Shown one piece after another: positions 37,056 to 45,500 of a DNA stretch of 64,000 nucleotides (position 1 is the stretch's first letter; every line of letters begins with the position of its first letter). Below the pieces are notes generated by a model, which saw nothing but the letters and a program-made list of their open reading frames with translations, searched no databases and had not been told where the DNA came from. This DNA comes from Apopatocola sp963618015 (GTDB taxonomy: Bacteria; Bacillota; Clostridia; Oscillospirales; Oscillospiraceae): NCBI GenBank assembly GCA_963618015.1, contig CAVEQS010000009.1, positions 3,639-67,638 on the forward strand, in the 5' to 3' direction. Made by a program: the position numbers and the translations under genes.

Positions 37056-37241
37056 ATGCTCAGCTGGATCATGGAAAACATCGGAACGATCCTCATCACG
37101 ATCGTTCTGGCGGTAATTGTCGTATTGATCATACGCTCGCTCGTAAAGGACAAGAAACAGGGAAAGTCGTCCTGCGGCGGAAACTGCGGCCATTGTCCGA
37201 TGGGCGGCTCCTGCCACGAAGGAGGAAAACATCATGGTTAA
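37056..37241 (+). CDS. FeoB-associated Cys-rich membrane protein
   Basis: A 61-residue protein: one membrane helix (TILITIVLAVIVVLIIRSLV), then a basic stretch and a Cys/His/Gly tail with SSCGGNCGHCPMGGSCHEGG and a final KHHG. This matches the small proteins that commonly follow feoB in Clostridia, thought to act in iron handling, perhaps like FeoC. AAAGGAGG precedes the ATG. It overlaps the next gene by 8 nt. Confidence 0.88.
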   Translation: MLSWIMENIGTILITIVLAVIVVLIIRSLVKDKKQGKSSCGGNCGHCPMGGSCHEGGKHHG

Positions 37242-37488
37242 AACCGTACTCACGATCGACGGAATGGCTTGCGGAATGTGCGAAAGTCATGTGAATGACG
37301 CCATCCGCAACGCCCTCCGCGTGAAAAAAGTTACCTCGTCTCATGCAAAAGGCGAAACGGAGATCCTCTCCGAAGAGCCGCTGAGCGAAGAAGAGCTGCA
37401 TCGTGTGCTTGATGGCACCGGGTACACGATCACAGCCGTTCGCTCGGAGCCTTATGAGAAGAAATTCTCTCTTTTTGGGAAAAAGTAA
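37234..37488 (+). CDS. Heavy-metal-associated (HMA) domain protein
   Basis: An 84-residue CopZ-like protein: VLTIDGMACGMCESHVNDAI with the CxxC metal site, and LSEEELHRVLDGTGYTITAV. Such domains carry Cu(I) or other soft metals. Finding it overlapped by 8 nt with the FeoB-associated Cys-rich gene suggests metal delivery or sensing linked to iron uptake. The end KKFSLFGKK is basic. A strong terminator follows, closing the operon. Confidence 0.9.
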   Translation: MVKTVLTIDGMACGMCESHVNDAIRNALRVKKVTSSHAKGETEILSEEPLSEEELHRVLDGTGYTITAVRSEPYEKKFSLFGKK

Positions 37489-37498
37489 ATAAGGCGAG

Positions 37499-37533
37499 AA
37501 CACCCCGATGGATTGCTCCATCGGGGTGTTTTC
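37499..37533 (+). terminator. Terminator of the feo operon
   Basis: AACACCCCGATGGA, short loop, TCCATCGGGGTGTT, then TTC. It lies 11 nt after the HMA gene. Confidence 0.85.
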
Positions 37534-37542
37534 ATACCTTAT

Positions 37543-37676
37543 AGAGGCTCCCTTGTGTAAAGGGAGCTGTCAGCCGCCAGGCTGACTGAGGGATTGCAGT
37601 CATCGGAAAATGACAATCCCTCCGTCACGGCGCTATGCGCCGCGCCACCTCCCTTTACACAAGGGAGGCTTTTTCA
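37543..37676. repeat. Dispersed bipartite hairpin repeat, copy 10 (A + B-inverted)
   Basis: GGCTCCCTTGTGTAAAGGGAGC, hairpin CAGCC-gcca-GGCTG, GACTGAGGGATTG (A), then CAATCCCTCCGTC, hairpin CGGCGC-tat-GCGCCG, CCACCTCCCTTTACACAAGGGAGG (inverted B). The two end hairpins are almost the same sequence. It lies between convergent genes. Confidence 0.9.
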
Positions 37677-38585
37677 TCATTCCCAAAGCTTCTTCGGGTA
37701 CACGCCTTTCGCCTTCATCTCCGCCACGGCGGACTGGACGCGCGGGAGGTCTTCGCGGTACGTTACGCCGTACCACGTCTCCTCGCACGGCAGCACCTGC
37801 ACGCGCGCGAGCCCGGCGTGCATCTCCTTATCCGCGACCCACGGCAGGAAATACTCGGCCTTGAGCGGATTTTTCGGCAGGATCTCGCGCACGAAATCCT
37901 CAAACCGCTCGTCGAAGGCGCGCATCATCCGCTTCCGGAAGCCCCAGAAGTTCATGGATACGAGCGTGTCGCCGGGGAGATCGATGTACGTTTTTCCGTC
38001 GGTCGTGTAGGCGGCGTGGTCGCCGCGCTTTTCAATGTGCGTCCGCTCGGTGATCGAGGTGAGGAAGCCGTTCTCCGTTTCGCACACGCCGCGTGCAACG
38101 TAACCGTTTTCGGTCACGGTGTTGCGCATGCGGTAGCCGACCATGGCGTTCTCGCTCTCCGCCATCGGCTCGGAGAGGAAAGCGTACAGCGCGCGGAACG
38201 CGCCCGCACCATAGAAGTCATCGGCGTTGATGACGGCGAACGGGCCGTCGATCACGTTCCGGCACGCGCGCACGGCATGCGCCGTGCCCCACGGCTTCTC
38301 GCGCCCCTCGGGAACGGTAAACCATTCCGGCACGTCGTTTGGCGACTGGAACACATACTGCACGTCCATCCGGCTTTCCACGTGGCTGCCGACGATGGCG
38401 CGGAAATCCGCCTCGCGTTCCTTTTTGATGACGAACACGACCTTGCGAAAGCCCGCCTGGTAGGCGTCGTACAGCGAGAAGTCCATGATGATCTCGCCGT
38501 TGTCGCCCACGGGTGTGATCTGCTTGAGCCCGCCGAAGCGGCTGCCCATACCGGCGGCCATGATGATAAGCGCAGGATTTTCCAT
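37677..38585 (-). CDS. Sugar-phosphate nucleotidyltransferase-like protein
   Basis: A 302-residue protein with an NTP-transferase fold: ALIIMAAGMGSRFGGLKQ at the N-terminus (nucleotide-binding signature), IIMDFSLYDAYQAGF, and INADDFYGAGAFRAL with metal-binding Asp residues. Family members make NDP-sugars or activate other phosphorylated molecules. The PVGDNGEIIMDFS segment is typical of a clostridial subgroup with unknown substrate. ATG 38585 is set by GGAGGAA upstream and family alignment. A palindromic hairpin precedes it. Confidence 0.85.
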   Translation of the reverse strand: MENPALIIMAAGMGSRFGGLKQITPVGDNGEIIMDFSLYDAYQAGFRKVVFVIKKEREADFRAIVGSHVESRMDVQYVFQSPNDVPEWFTVPEGREKPWGTAHAVRACRNVIDGPFAVINADDFYGAGAFRALYAFLSEPMAESENAMVGYRMRNTVTENGYVARGVCETENGFLTSITERTHIEKRGDHAAYTTDGKTYIDLPGDTLVSMNFWGFRKRMMRAFDERFEDFVREILPKNPLKAEYFLPWVADKEMHAGLARVQVLPCEETWYGVTYREDLPRVQSAVAEMKAKGVYPKKLWE

Positions 38586-38618
38586 AGAGGGTTCCTCCGA
38601 AAAATTTTTACATTGTAA

Positions 38619-38644
38619 GACCCGCCGGGATATCCCGGCGGGTC
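38619..38644. terminator. Perfect 26 nt palindrome after the ABC ATPase gene
   Basis: GACCCGCCGGGAT and its exact complement form a fully symmetrical sequence 29 nt beyond the ATPase stop. The T-run on the minus strand is weak. It may be a terminator or a cruciform protein-binding site. Confidence 0.5.
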
Positions 38645-38673
38645 GGGTTTTGTCAGAAGGGGTTATCCGCGTC

Positions 38674-39843
38674 TCAGAGAAGCAGGGACTTCTCGGTCTC
38701 GCGGTCGAAGAGGTGGATGCTGTCCTCGTGCAGTTCGAGAGCGACCTGCTGGCCGTAAGACGGGATGGCGTCCAGCTCGAGCGTCGGCACGATGACAACG
38801 GCGTCGTGGCCGGCGGCGGTGAGGTGCAGATGCACGCTGGAGCCCATCATCTCGGACACGTCCACGCGCGCGGGGATGCCGCCGTTCTTCGCGAGCACGA
38901 TGTGCTCCGGACGGATGCCGAGCGTCACGGGGCCGGACTTCACATCGTTGCGCAGAAGCGCTGCCTGCTTATCCTCGGTGAGGTTGACCTGCTCGCCGCA
39001 GACCTCCACGGTGTACTTGTCGCCGTCGCGCTTGAGCTCGGCGTCGAAGAAGTTCATCTGCGGCGTGCCGATGAACCCGGCGACGAACAGGTTGGCGGGC
39101 TTATCGAACACTTCCTGCGGCGTGCCGATCTGCTGGATGAAGCCGTCGCGCATGATGACGATGCGGTCGCCAAGCGTCATGGCCTCGGTCTGGTCGTGGG
39201 TGACGTAGATGAACGTGGTGTCGATCTTGTCGCGCAGCTTGATGATCTCGGCGCGCATCTGGTTGCGGAGCTTGGCGTCGAGGTTGGAGAGCGGCTCGTC
39301 CATGAGGAACACCTTGGGGCTGCGCACGATGGCGCGGCCGATGGCGACGCGCTGGCGCTGGCCGCCGGAGAGCGCCTTCGGCTTGCGGTCGAGCAGGGCG
39401 GTGATGTCCAGAATTTCCGCGGCCTCGCGGACCTTCTTGTCGATCTCGGCCTTCGGGAGCTTTTTGAGCTTGAGCGAGAACGCCATGTTCTCGTAAACGG
39501 TCATGTGGGGGTAAAGAGCGTAGTTCTGGAATACCATGGCGATGTCGCGGTCCTTGGGGGCGACGTCGTTCATACGCTTGCCGTCGATGAAAAGATCGCC
39601 CGAGGTGATCTCCTCGAGACCGGCGATCATGCGCAGCGTCGTGGACTTGCCGCAGCCGGACGGGCCGACGAGCACGATGAATTCCCGGTCGGCGATGTCC
39701 AGCGAGAACTGCTGCACCGCAACGACACCCTCATCGGTGATCTGCAGATTGTGCTTCTTCTCGGGGGCTTCGCCCTTTTTCTTCTTCGTGCCGCCCTGAT
39801 TGGGATAGATTTTTTTGATGTCTACCAGACGTACTTCTGCCAT
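38674..39843 (-). CDS. Sugar ABC transporter ATPase (MsmX/UgpC-like)
   Basis: A 389-residue ATPase of the CUT1 carbohydrate importers. It has Walker A GPSGCGKSTTLRMIAGLE, signature LSGGQRQRVAIGRAIV, Walker B VFLMDEPLSNLDAKLR and switch His in VTHDQTEAM. C-terminal TOBE-type regulatory domains include LGIRPEHIVL. A loop rich in K and G (GGTKKKKGEAPEKKHN) is inserted after the first strand. No permeases are adjacent. In Firmicutes one such ATPase often serves several importers; the MalEFG-like genes at 57-61 kb lack one. The 241 nt upstream holds no other gene. Confidence 0.93.
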   Translation of the reverse strand: MAEVRLVDIKKIYPNQGGTKKKKGEAPEKKHNLQITDEGVVAVQQFSLDIADREFIVLVGPSGCGKSTTLRMIAGLEEITSGDLFIDGKRMNDVAPKDRDIAMVFQNYALYPHMTVYENMAFSLKLKKLPKAEIDKKVREAAEILDITALLDRKPKALSGGQRQRVAIGRAIVRSPKVFLMDEPLSNLDAKLRNQMRAEIIKLRDKIDTTFIYVTHDQTEAMTLGDRIVIMRDGFIQQIGTPQEVFDKPANLFVAGFIGTPQMNFFDAELKRDGDKYTVEVCGEQVNLTEDKQAALLRNDVKSGPVTLGIRPEHIVLAKNGGIPARVDVSEMMGSSVHLHLTAAGHDAVVIVPTLELDAIPSYGQQVALELHEDSIHLFDRETEKSLLL

Positions 39844-40084
39844 GCGTACCGATCCTGATCTGAGAGCCTCCGCTTGCTCAGACCTTACCTCCGCCGAATA
39901 TGTACGGAGGCTATACGGCAGGTCTCCACACTGCCGCACCGCGGATCCTGCGGGGAAAACAAACTCCTTTCATCGAACCGCGCACCGCTCGTAAGGTGGA
40001 GAGCGGAGGCGATCCGGTTATTGTATCTAATCTACCATAAAACCGTTTCCAACGCAACCCCCACTATGGCATTTCGCCAAAACT

Positions 40085-41266
40085 TTACCTGGTTTTTGCC
40101 TGCATGGCGCGCAGCACCTCGCCGATCCGGTGCGCGACGGCGATGAAGTCCGCTTCGGTATACCCTTTCGTCGTCATCGCGGCGGTGCCGATGCGCACGC
40201 CGGAGGTCTGCTGGGGGCTTCTCGTCTCGTTCGGGACGCAGTTTTTGTTGAGCGTGATGCCGTGGCGGTCGAGCTCGTCCTGTACTGCTTTGCCGGTGAG
40301 ACCCGTTTTTGTGAGATCGAGGAGGAACAGATGGTTGTCCGTGCCGCCGGTCACAACGTCGTAGCCCATTTTCAGGAACTCTTCGCACATCGCGCGGCAG
40401 TTGCGCACCACGGCGTGGATGTATTCGCGGTATTCGTCCGTGCAGGCCTCCTCGGCGGCGACGGCCTTGCCAGCGATCACGTGCTCGAGCGGCCCGCCCT
40501 GCGTGCCGGGGAACACGGCGCTGTCCACCGTCTTCGCAAGCTCCGGCCGGCAGAAGATCATGCCGCCGCGCGGCCCGCGCAGCGTTTTGTGCGTCGTGGT
40601 CGTGATGATATCGGCGAGACCGAACGGCGACGGATGATCCCCCGCCGCAATGAGCCCCGCGATATGCGCCATATCCACCATAAAGTATGCGCCGGCGCTC
40701 TTCGCGATGTCCGCAAAGCGTGCAAAGTCAATGACGCGGCTGTAGGCCGAGGCGCCTGCGAGAATGAGCTTTGGCTTATATTCGGCAGCTTTGCGCTCCA
40801 CGTCCGCGAAATCAATGAAGCCCTGATCGTCCACATCGTAGAATTTCATGTCGTAGAGCTTGCCGCTGAAGTTGACGGCAGAGCCGTGCGTGAGATGCCC
40901 GCCGTTATTCAGCGACATGGCGAGGATCGTGTCGCCCGGCTGCAGCACGCTCATATACGCCGCGAGATTGGCGTTCGAGCCGCTGTGCGGCTGGACGTTT
41001 ACGTGGTAGTCGGTCGCAAATACCTTTTTCCACATCGCGCAGCAGTATTCCTCGAGCTCGTTCACGATCTCGCAGCCGCCGTAGTAGCGCCCGCGGTTTC
41101 CGGAAACGCGCTCGGCAGGGTAGCCCTCGGCGTACTTGTTCGTAAGGCACGAGCCGACGGCGCGAAGGACCGCGTCGCTCACGAAGTTCTCGCTCGCGAT
41201 CAGCTCCACGGTCGCGTCCTGCCGCGCCTTCTCGCGGGCGATATAATCAAATACTTTGGATTCCAT
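40085..41266 (-). CDS. glyA: Serine hydroxymethyltransferase
   Basis: A 393-residue PLP enzyme that converts serine and tetrahydrofolate to glycine and methylene-THF. Seen: ELIASENFVS, the NVQPHSGSNANLAAY region, and the PLP lysine in ITTTTHKTLRGPRGG. It is somewhat shorter than the usual 410-420 residues at the C-terminus. AAGGAG lies upstream of ATG 41266. A hairpin with a T6 tract lies just before that ribosome site, so expression may depend on read-through or attenuation. Confidence 0.97.
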   Translation of the reverse strand: MESKVFDYIAREKARQDATVELIASENFVSDAVLRAVGSCLTNKYAEGYPAERVSGNRGRYYGGCEIVNELEEYCCAMWKKVFATDYHVNVQPHSGSNANLAAYMSVLQPGDTILAMSLNNGGHLTHGSAVNFSGKLYDMKFYDVDDQGFIDFADVERKAAEYKPKLILAGASAYSRVIDFARFADIAKSAGAYFMVDMAHIAGLIAAGDHPSPFGLADIITTTTHKTLRGPRGGMIFCRPELAKTVDSAVFPGTQGGPLEHVIAGKAVAAEEACTDEYREYIHAVVRNCRAMCEEFLKMGYDVVTGGTDNHLFLLDLTKTGLTGKAVQDELDRHGITLNKNCVPNETRSPQQTSGVRIGTAAMTTKGYTEADFIAVAHRIGEVLRAMQAKTR

Positions 41267-41282
41267 ACTTTTTTCTCCTTAT

Positions 41283-41316
41283 AAAAAACCCTGCGCCGCA
41301 CATGTGCATGCGCAGG
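41283..41316 (-). terminator. Terminator-like hairpin directly before the glyA ribosome site
   Basis: On the minus strand: CCCTGCGCATGCAC, loop, GTGCGGCGCAGGG then TTTTTTATAAGGAG. The U-tract ends at the glyA Shine-Dalgarno. It could end galE transcripts or control glyA by attenuation. Confidence 0.7.
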
Positions 41317-41332
41317 GACGATCCGGCGGGGC

Positions 41333-41457
41333 AAACCCCTCCGTCAAAAACTTCGTTTTTGCCACCTCCCCTGTTAGGGGAGGCAAGCCGGTATTCTGCA
41401 AATCTCCTTGGCTCCCCTAATAGGGGAGCTGGCTCGCCATAGGCGAGACTGAGGGGT
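41333..41457. repeat. Dispersed bipartite hairpin repeat, copy 11 (B-inverted + A)
   Basis: AACCCCTCCGTC, hairpin CAAAAAC-ttc-GTTTTTG, CCACCTCCCC/GGGGAGG, spacer, GGCTCCCC/GGGGAGC, hairpin CTCGCC-ata-GGCGAG, ACTGAGGGGTT. It lies between galE and glyA and ends at the galE stop. Confidence 0.9.
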
Positions 41458-42483
41458 TCATTCCCCGTCCGCCGCAAACCCGTTCGGGTTTTTGCTCTGC
41501 CAGTTCCAGCTGTCGCGGCACATATCCTCGAGCGAATACTCCGCCTTCCAGCCGAGCTCCCGCTCGGCCTTGCTCGGATCGCAGTACACCTCGGCAACGT
41601 CCCCGGCGCGGCGCGGCGCAATGACATAGGGGATGTGTTTCCCTGTTGCTGCCTCAAAGGCGTGCACCATGTCGAGCACGCTGTAGCCGTGGCCGGTGCC
41701 GAGATTGAAGATATGGACGCCGGGGTGCTCCGCCATATAGTCCATCGCCGCAACATGGCCGCGCGCGAGATCGACAACGTGCAGATAGTCGCGCACGCCC
41801 GTGCCGTCCGGCGTGGGATAGTCGTCGCCGAATACGCTGAGCTTCTCGCGCCGCCCGGCGGCGGTCTGCGAAATATACGGCATCAGGTTGTTCGGGATGC
41901 CGCGCGGGTCCTCGCCGATGAGGCCGCTCGGATGCGCGCCGACGGGGTTGAAGTACCGCAGCAGCATGACCGTCCACTCGCTGTCGGCCTTCGCCGTGTC
42001 GGTGAGGATCTGCTCGCTCATGTACTTCGTCCAGCCGTAGGGGTTCGTGCAGCCGCCGGTGCGGGCGCTCTCGTCCACGGGCATGGCGTTGTCCGGCGAA
42101 TACACCGTCGCGGACGAGGAGAAGAGAATTTTCTTCACGCCGTGCGCTGCCATCGTCTGGCAGAGATGGATGGTGGTGCCGAGATTGTTGTTATAGTACC
42201 GCAGCGGCTGCTGCACCGACTCCCCCACCGCCTTGAGCCCGGCAAAGTGGAGCACGCAGTCAAACTGGTGCGTATCGAAAAGCTCATTGAGTGCCGCGCG
42301 GTTTAAAAGATCCATTTCGTGAAATTCGAGCGTCTTTCCGGTGATGCGCTCCACACGCCGCAGACACTCCGCATTGGAGTTTACGAGATTATCCACCACA
42401 ACGACCGAATGCCCCGCGTTCAGAAGCTCCACGCAGGCGTGGCTGCCGATGTATCCGGCGCCGCCGGTTACGAGAACGTTCAT
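41458..42483 (-). CDS. galE: UDP-glucose 4-epimerase
   Basis: A 341-residue short-chain dehydrogenase/reductase that interconverts UDP-glucose and UDP-galactose. NAD-binding VTGGAGYIGSHACVELL, the catalytic SSSATVYS and YGWTK (Tyr-x-x-x-Lys), and LRYFNPVGAHPSG, all typical of GalE. ATG 42483 is chosen because AAAGGAGG lies 8 nt upstream; an earlier ATG (42507) has none. It is not part of a galactose operon here and likely supplies cell-wall or polysaccharide precursors. Confidence 0.96.
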   Translation of the reverse strand: MNVLVTGGAGYIGSHACVELLNAGHSVVVVDNLVNSNAECLRRVERITGKTLEFHEMDLLNRAALNELFDTHQFDCVLHFAGLKAVGESVQQPLRYYNNNLGTTIHLCQTMAAHGVKKILFSSSATVYSPDNAMPVDESARTGGCTNPYGWTKYMSEQILTDTAKADSEWTVMLLRYFNPVGAHPSGLIGEDPRGIPNNLMPYISQTAAGRREKLSVFGDDYPTPDGTGVRDYLHVVDLARGHVAAMDYMAEHPGVHIFNLGTGHGYSVLDMVHAFEAATGKHIPYVIAPRRAGDVAEVYCDPSKAERELGWKAEYSLEDMCRDSWNWQSKNPNGFAADGE

Positions 42484-42529
42484 GAAAACGACCTCCTTTA
42501 GTATCATAAAATGTCATCTTATTCTAACC

Positions 42530-42565
42530 GAAAACCCCTGCTCTTTCAAGAGCAGGGGTTTCCAA
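42530..42565 (-). terminator. Terminator of the RND exporter gene
   Basis: AACCCCTGCTCTT-tc-AAGAGCAGGGGTT, perfect stem, with TTTTCGG on the minus-strand side. It lies just past the stop at 42573. Confidence 0.75.
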
Positions 42566-42572
42566 ACCGGAT

Positions 42573-45500
42573 TTATTTTTCGCTGAGCTCGAGATCGGCC
42601 TCGTCCACGTGGTAGAGCTCCTTTTTGGAGAGCGCGTCGTACATGACGGGCACAACATAGAGCGTCATAAGCGTGGCGTACAGCAGTCCGCCGATGCACG
42701 TTACGGCGAGCGGCTGGATGAGCGACGTTGCCTCGCTCTGGCCGAGCGCCATGACGATAAGGCCGAGGATCGTCGTGATGCTCGTCATGAGGATCGGGCG
42801 CAGACGGGTGACGGCGGCGTCCGCGATCGCCTCGCGCCGCTCCATGCCGCCGATGCGCAGCTGGTTGATATAGTCCACGAGCACGATGCCGTTATTGACG
42901 ATGATGCCGACGAGCATGATCATGCCGAGCATCGAGAGCAGGTTGATATCCAGCCCCGCGATGAGCAGCGCGAGGAAGCCGCCGGTGAACGCGAGCGGGA
43001 TCGTGAACATGACGATGAACGGCGATTTGAGATCCTGGAACTGCGCGACCATCACGAGATACACGAGCAGAATGCCGACCGCGAGCATAAGGATCAGCTG
43101 CCTGAGCGCTTCCACGATGGATTCGCGCTCGCCGGTGAAGCTGACGGCCGCGCCGTCCGCCGGGGTGAACGAGGCGAGCGCCTCCTCGGCGGAATTCGTC
43201 ACGAGCGTTACGTTGTACCCCTCCGAGATATCGGCGGTCACGTCGATATACCGGCGCTGGTTGAGGCGGTGGATGCTCGAAAGGCTCTCGGTCTCCTCGA
43301 CTGTGGCAATATCCTTCAAAGCGACGGAGTGCACCGTGCCGTCCTTCGCCGTCACATCGAACGTGAGCGAGCGGACGTACTCGGGCGTGATCGTATCCTT
43401 TCCGGCGGTCTGCACGCTGACGGCATAGGTGTCGCCGCCGTCCGAGAGCTCAATGAGATCGGCCGAGCCGGTGAGTGCCGAGGCCACCTGCATATACACC
43501 TGCGCCACGGTGAGCTGTTCCTTCGCCGCCTTTTCCTTGTCTACGGTGAAGTGCAGCTCGGCGGTGGGCTCCTCCTCCCCGGCGGCAACGTTTTCCGTGC
43601 CCTCCACGCCGCGCAGTACCTCGGCCACGGCGTCGGCGGTCTCGCGAAGATCGTCCAGGTCGTTCGAGTATACGCGCACCGTGATGCCGCTGCTCGTGAG
43701 CATCTGCGTCATCGAGGACATGAGGGAGTTCGCGTCCGCGTTCACATCCGCGTCCATATCGGCGCAGGCTTCGTTGATCTCTTTCGCGACGCGGCTCGCC
43801 TTATACCCCTTTTCGAGCAGGACATAGAACGAAACGTCGCCGTCGGAGGCCATGAACGAAAGGCTTCCGGCGCTGTCGCCGATGGCACCGCCGACGGTCT
43901 CAACGCCCGGCACGGTGAGCATACGGTTAGCCGCCTCGTCCGCCGCGGCGGTCGTGTCGGCAAAGGAGCTGCCCTCCGGCATCGTGAGCGTTACCATCAT
44001 CTGCTCCATCTCCATATCGGGGAGGAACGTGAAGCCCTTCGTGAGCACCGCCGCGCCGCTTGCAATGAGCAGCGCTACGGCGGTGAGGAGCGTGACGGCC
44101 TTGTGGTTCACCGCCCAGAGGACGGACTTTCTGTATTTCGGCATGAAGCGCGTGAACGCCGTTTCGCTCTGGGGCTTTGCGTGCGCAAGGAGCTTGCCCG
44201 CAAGCGCGGGGACGAGCGTGAGCGCTACGATGAGACTGGCGATGAGCGCGTAGCTGAGCGTGAGCACCATGTCGGTGAAGAGCTCACGCGTAAGCCCTTC
44301 CACGAACGCGATGGGGATAAAGACGCAGATCGTCGTGAGCGTGGAGGCCGCGATCGCGCCGCCGACCTGCCGTGCGCCGGACACGGTGGACTTGACCGTC
44401 GATTCGCCGAGCGCACGCAGGCGGTACGTATTTTCGATGACGACGACGGAGTTATCCACCAGCATGCCGACCGATATTGAGAGACCGGAAAGTGACATGA
44501 TGTTGATGGAGACGCCGGTGAAGTACATGAGCGTGAACGCAAAGAGCAGGCTGATCGGGATCGAGCAGAGCGTGATGACCGTCGGCCGCCAGTCGCGCAA
44601 AAAGAGGAAGAGGATGATGACCGAGAACAGCGCGCCCCAGAGAAGGCTGGAGAGAATGGAGTCGCGCAGAAGGTAAATATAGTCGCCCTGATCCATGAGC
44701 GCGGTGAACGTGAGCCCCGGATACTCCGCGCTCAGCTCCTCAAACGCGGCGCGGATGTTATCAGACACCTTCGCCGTCGCGTAGTTCGACTGCTTGGAGA
44801 ACATGAGGATGAGCCCGTTGTTGCCGTTGAGCGAGGCATAGATCTCTCCGGCGTTGTCGGCGCGGACAACGTCCGCCACGTCGCACACGCGGATGGGGTC
44901 AAGCCCCTCGATGCCGAGATCGAGCAGCACAAGATTTTCGAGATCGTCGCCGTCCTGGATGGCGTCGCCGACGGTGACGATGATGCCGTTGCCGTTCTCG
45001 TCGTACACATACCCCGCGGGCATGTCGAGATTCTGCGCGGCAATGAGACTGCTCACCGTTTCGAGCGTCATGACGCCGTGGAGATCGGCGGCGTCGAGTG
45101 CGGAGGCGAGCTGATCCTCGAGCGTCTGCACCGCCGCATCGAGCTGCGTCTGCGCGCTCGTGAGCGCGGTCTGCGCCGCGGCGAGCTGGCCGCCCGCGAG
45201 CGAGATCTGCGTCACGCCGCCCATGAGCTCGCCCGGCAGCTCTTCGAGCTGCTTCTGCAGATTTTCGAGCGACTCCATCTGCTTTTTCGCGTCGGCCTCC
45301 AGCGCGGCATAATTCTCCTCCGCCGCGGCGATCTGCGTGCGAAGCTCTTCGACCTGCACGCGCGCTGTCTCCACCGCAACGGCCTGCGCCGCGCGGGCGG
45401 TGCGCTGCGCGGAGAGATTTACTTCGTTGAGATTATTCATCGTGCGGACGCTGCCGAGATCGGTGCAGCCCTTGGCGTTGAGCGCGGCAATGGTGTCCGC

